NCBI GenBank assembly: GCA_046727175.1
Contig: JBKPCD010000284.1
Span: 1 to 35,267 of the forward strand
Origin: JBKPCD01 sp046727175
Lineage (GTDB): Bacteria > Acidobacteriota > Vicinamibacteria > Vicinamibacterales > 2-12-FULL-66-21
Direction: 5' to 3'
Length of the DNA stretch: 35,267 bases
Below are positions 34,096-35,267 of the stretch, one piece after another. The notes under the pieces were generated by a model. The model was not told the origin of the DNA. It did no database searches and saw only the letters and a list, made by a program, of their open reading frames with translations. Positions within the stretch are counted from its first letter, which is position 1. Each line of letters begins with the position of its first letter. The position numbers and the translations under genes are program-made.

Positions 34096-35001
34096 TTACT
34101 GCCGATTCGACGTTCTGGTGTCTACCCATGCCATGACCCTGTCAAGCGCTTCGCGTGTCGTTTGATCGAGCGGCGCAGCCGGCGTTCTGGTTGCAGGGCT
34201 CGCAAGCGCGCCGCGGCGATGCAACACTTCCTTCCGGATTGCCATGCCGATCCCTTCCTGAAACTCGAACCGCATCAGCGGTACAGTGCGATAGAAGACC
34301 TCCGCGGCCTGATTGACCTGACCGGCTCGAAACAGCGTGACAATCTGCACGAGAATCTCCGGAAAGGCAAAGCCGGTCATCGCGCCGGTTGCGCCTGCCA
34401 TCAGCTCTTCGAGCAGGAACACGCCGCCGAGTCCGCCGAAGATCCGCACCTCGAGCCCCTCACACTGCTCGAGGATCCGGGACGTCTTGTACGGCGTCGG
34501 CGGATCCTCGAGCTTGATCGTGCGGGCTCTTGGAATCTCCTTCGCAATACGGGCCAGTAGCCACGGCTCCATGGCGTACCCCGAGATCGGTGGGTAGTCC
34601 TGGACGACGATCTCGACGTCGACGGTGTCCGCGATCGCGCGATAGTGACGGACGACGGCCTCGGAGTTCAGCTTCGGCATGCGCGGCGGGCTGACCATCA
34701 CCGCCGTCGCGCCGGCTGCGCGCGCGGCGCGGCTGTAGCTAATGGCAGTTCGTGTGCCTTCCGCGGTGGTGCCTGCAACGACGCCAATGCGGCCGTTCAC
34801 GTGCTGCGTGACGACCTCGAGCACTCTGTGGCGCTCGTCGTCGTCGAGGCGCGCGACTTCGCCCGTGACCCCGAGCGCCGTGACACCGTTGACGCCCGCC
34901 TGCATGAACAGATCGATCACTCGCCGCAAGCTGTCGTCGTCGAGATCTCCTGAGGCGGTAAATGGTGTGGGCAGGACGGAATAGACTCCCTCGAGCTTCA
35001 A
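34096..35001 (-). CDS. DapA-family (dihydrodipicolinate synthase/N-acetylneuraminate lyase superfamily) lyase
   Basis: This 301-residue TIM-barrel class I aldolase shows the superfamily marks: TPFTASGDLDDDSL, ALGVTGEVARLDDDER (G-x-x-G-E), VVAGTTAEGTRTAI, EIVVQDYPPISGYA with the conserved Tyr, and IKLEDPPTP with the Schiff-base Lys at about residue 160. FGGLGGVFLLEELMAGATGA follows. The family makes or breaks C-C bonds at pyruvate; members include lysine biosynthesis, sugar-acid and hydroxyproline catabolic enzymes. The SDR immediately downstream and proline dehydrogenase after it hint at a degradative role, but this is inference. The TTG start at 35001 has GGGGAG 6 bases upstream. Confidence 0.9.
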   Translation of the reverse strand: MKLEGVYSVLPTPFTASGDLDDDSLRRVIDLFMQAGVNGVTALGVTGEVARLDDDERHRVLEVVTQHVNGRIGVVAGTTAEGTRTAISYSRAARAAGATAVMVSPPRMPKLNSEAVVRHYRAIADTVDVEIVVQDYPPISGYAMEPWLLARIAKEIPRARTIKLEDPPTPYKTSRILEQCEGLEVRIFGGLGGVFLLEELMAGATGAMTGFAFPEILVQIVTLFRAGQVNQAAEVFYRTVPLMRFEFQEGIGMAIRKEVLHRRGALASPATRTPAAPLDQTTREALDRVMAWVDTRTSNRQ

Positions 35002-35189
35002 TACTGGCTCCCCTGACAGAAGCTAGAATTACTGCTCATTTCGAGCTTCTTCTCTCTTATCGTGGCAGCATTCACTCTAACTTCCAGCTTCTAGCGTCTG
35101 ATCTCGGTCATGCGAACAAACGGGGCATTGTTGATCAGTTTGTGCGGAAGCCCGTAATTCACAATTCTGATGCCCGCATTATTACCCGC
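35002..35189. other. Upstream region of the DapA-like gene
   Basis: No gene seen. AGAAGCTAGAA at about 35019-35030 faces CAGCTTCTAG at about 35086-35096 in inverted orientation, another short word element with a centre. The sequence 35110-35189 has no recognised structure. Confidence 0.5.
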
Positions 35190-35255
35190 GGGGTCAGACT
35201 GGGGTCAGACAAGGATCAGACAAGGGTCAGACAAGGGTCAGACAAGGGTCAGACC
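35190..35255 (+). repeat. Six 11-base GGGTCAGAC units at the window edge
   Basis: Six tandem units: GGGGTCAGACT, GGGGTCAGACA, AGGATCAGACA, then three of the AGGGTCAGACA/C type, followed by ACC. They are the same word and phase as the left arm at 14952-15006, and both are followed by ACCACC. The opposite arm, if present, lies beyond the window. Confidence 0.85.
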
Positions 35256-35267
35256 ACCCTGTAGACG

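Noticed and set aside
35100..35189. Possible small RNA or tRNA before the right edge
   Set aside because: No cloverleaf, no conserved tRNA boxes and no convincing hairpin series could be drawn.

Overview
The window looks like chromosomal DNA from a GC-rich, Gram-negative, heterotrophic bacterium, most likely an acidobacterium of the Vicinamibacteria type. That placement is inference. It rests on the gene repertoire: a MoxR/DUF4159/von Willebrand-type cluster, sortilin-like BNR-repeat exoproteins, a periplasmic isoquinoline-oxidoreductase-type molybdoenzyme, an Omp85-like barrel protein, many TTG/GTG starts, and very abundant short intergenic repeats. No rRNA, tRNA, CRISPR array or phage module was seen.

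Layout. Positions 297-5706 (minus strand) hold a cell-envelope cluster: a membrane protein with a von Willebrand-like and a glutamine-amidotransferase-like part, a caspase-fold protein without the catalytic Cys, a DUF4159 protein and a MoxR ATPase. A probable insertion-sequence end lies just past MoxR. Positions 6026-12416 (minus) hold an exported BNR-repeat protein and a large GH2 beta-galactosidase. Positions 12446-14802 (plus) hold a polysaccharide deacetylase, a Gfo/Idh/MocA oxidoreductase and a small lipoprotein. Positions 15170-20463 (minus) hold an exported fibronectin-III protein and the two subunits of a molybdenum hydroxylase. Positions 20514-24356 are a decay zone containing an IS481 integrase scrap, a DUF5655 scrap, an intact PEGA protein, a twice-frameshifted methyltransferase scrap and a broken second BNR-repeat gene. 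An M1 aminopeptidase follows on the plus strand (24601-26232). Positions 26261-29325 (minus) form a tight five-gene operon: YdcF, antibiotic-biosynthesis-monooxygenase-like protein, orotate phosphoribosyltransferase (frameshifted), Tat-type metallophosphoesterase and GNAT. A barrel protein with a LolA-like N-terminus follows (29612-32074). The window closes with proline dehydrogenase, an SDR lacking the usual catalytic pair and a DapA-family lyase on the minus strand (32228-35001).

The genes read as a scavenging lifestyle: polymer and glycoside breakdown, peptide trimming, amino-acid oxidation and envelope maintenance. The most unusual signal is not a protein. Many genes are followed, within about 0-40 bases of the stop codon, by an imperfect array of a 7-11 base word. 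The word differs between loci, and several arrays face an inverted copy across a short centre. In two or three genes the stop codon itself lies inside the array. GC-rich REP-like hairpins form a second repeat class, and one cluster of them is read in frame through the middle of the barrel protein.
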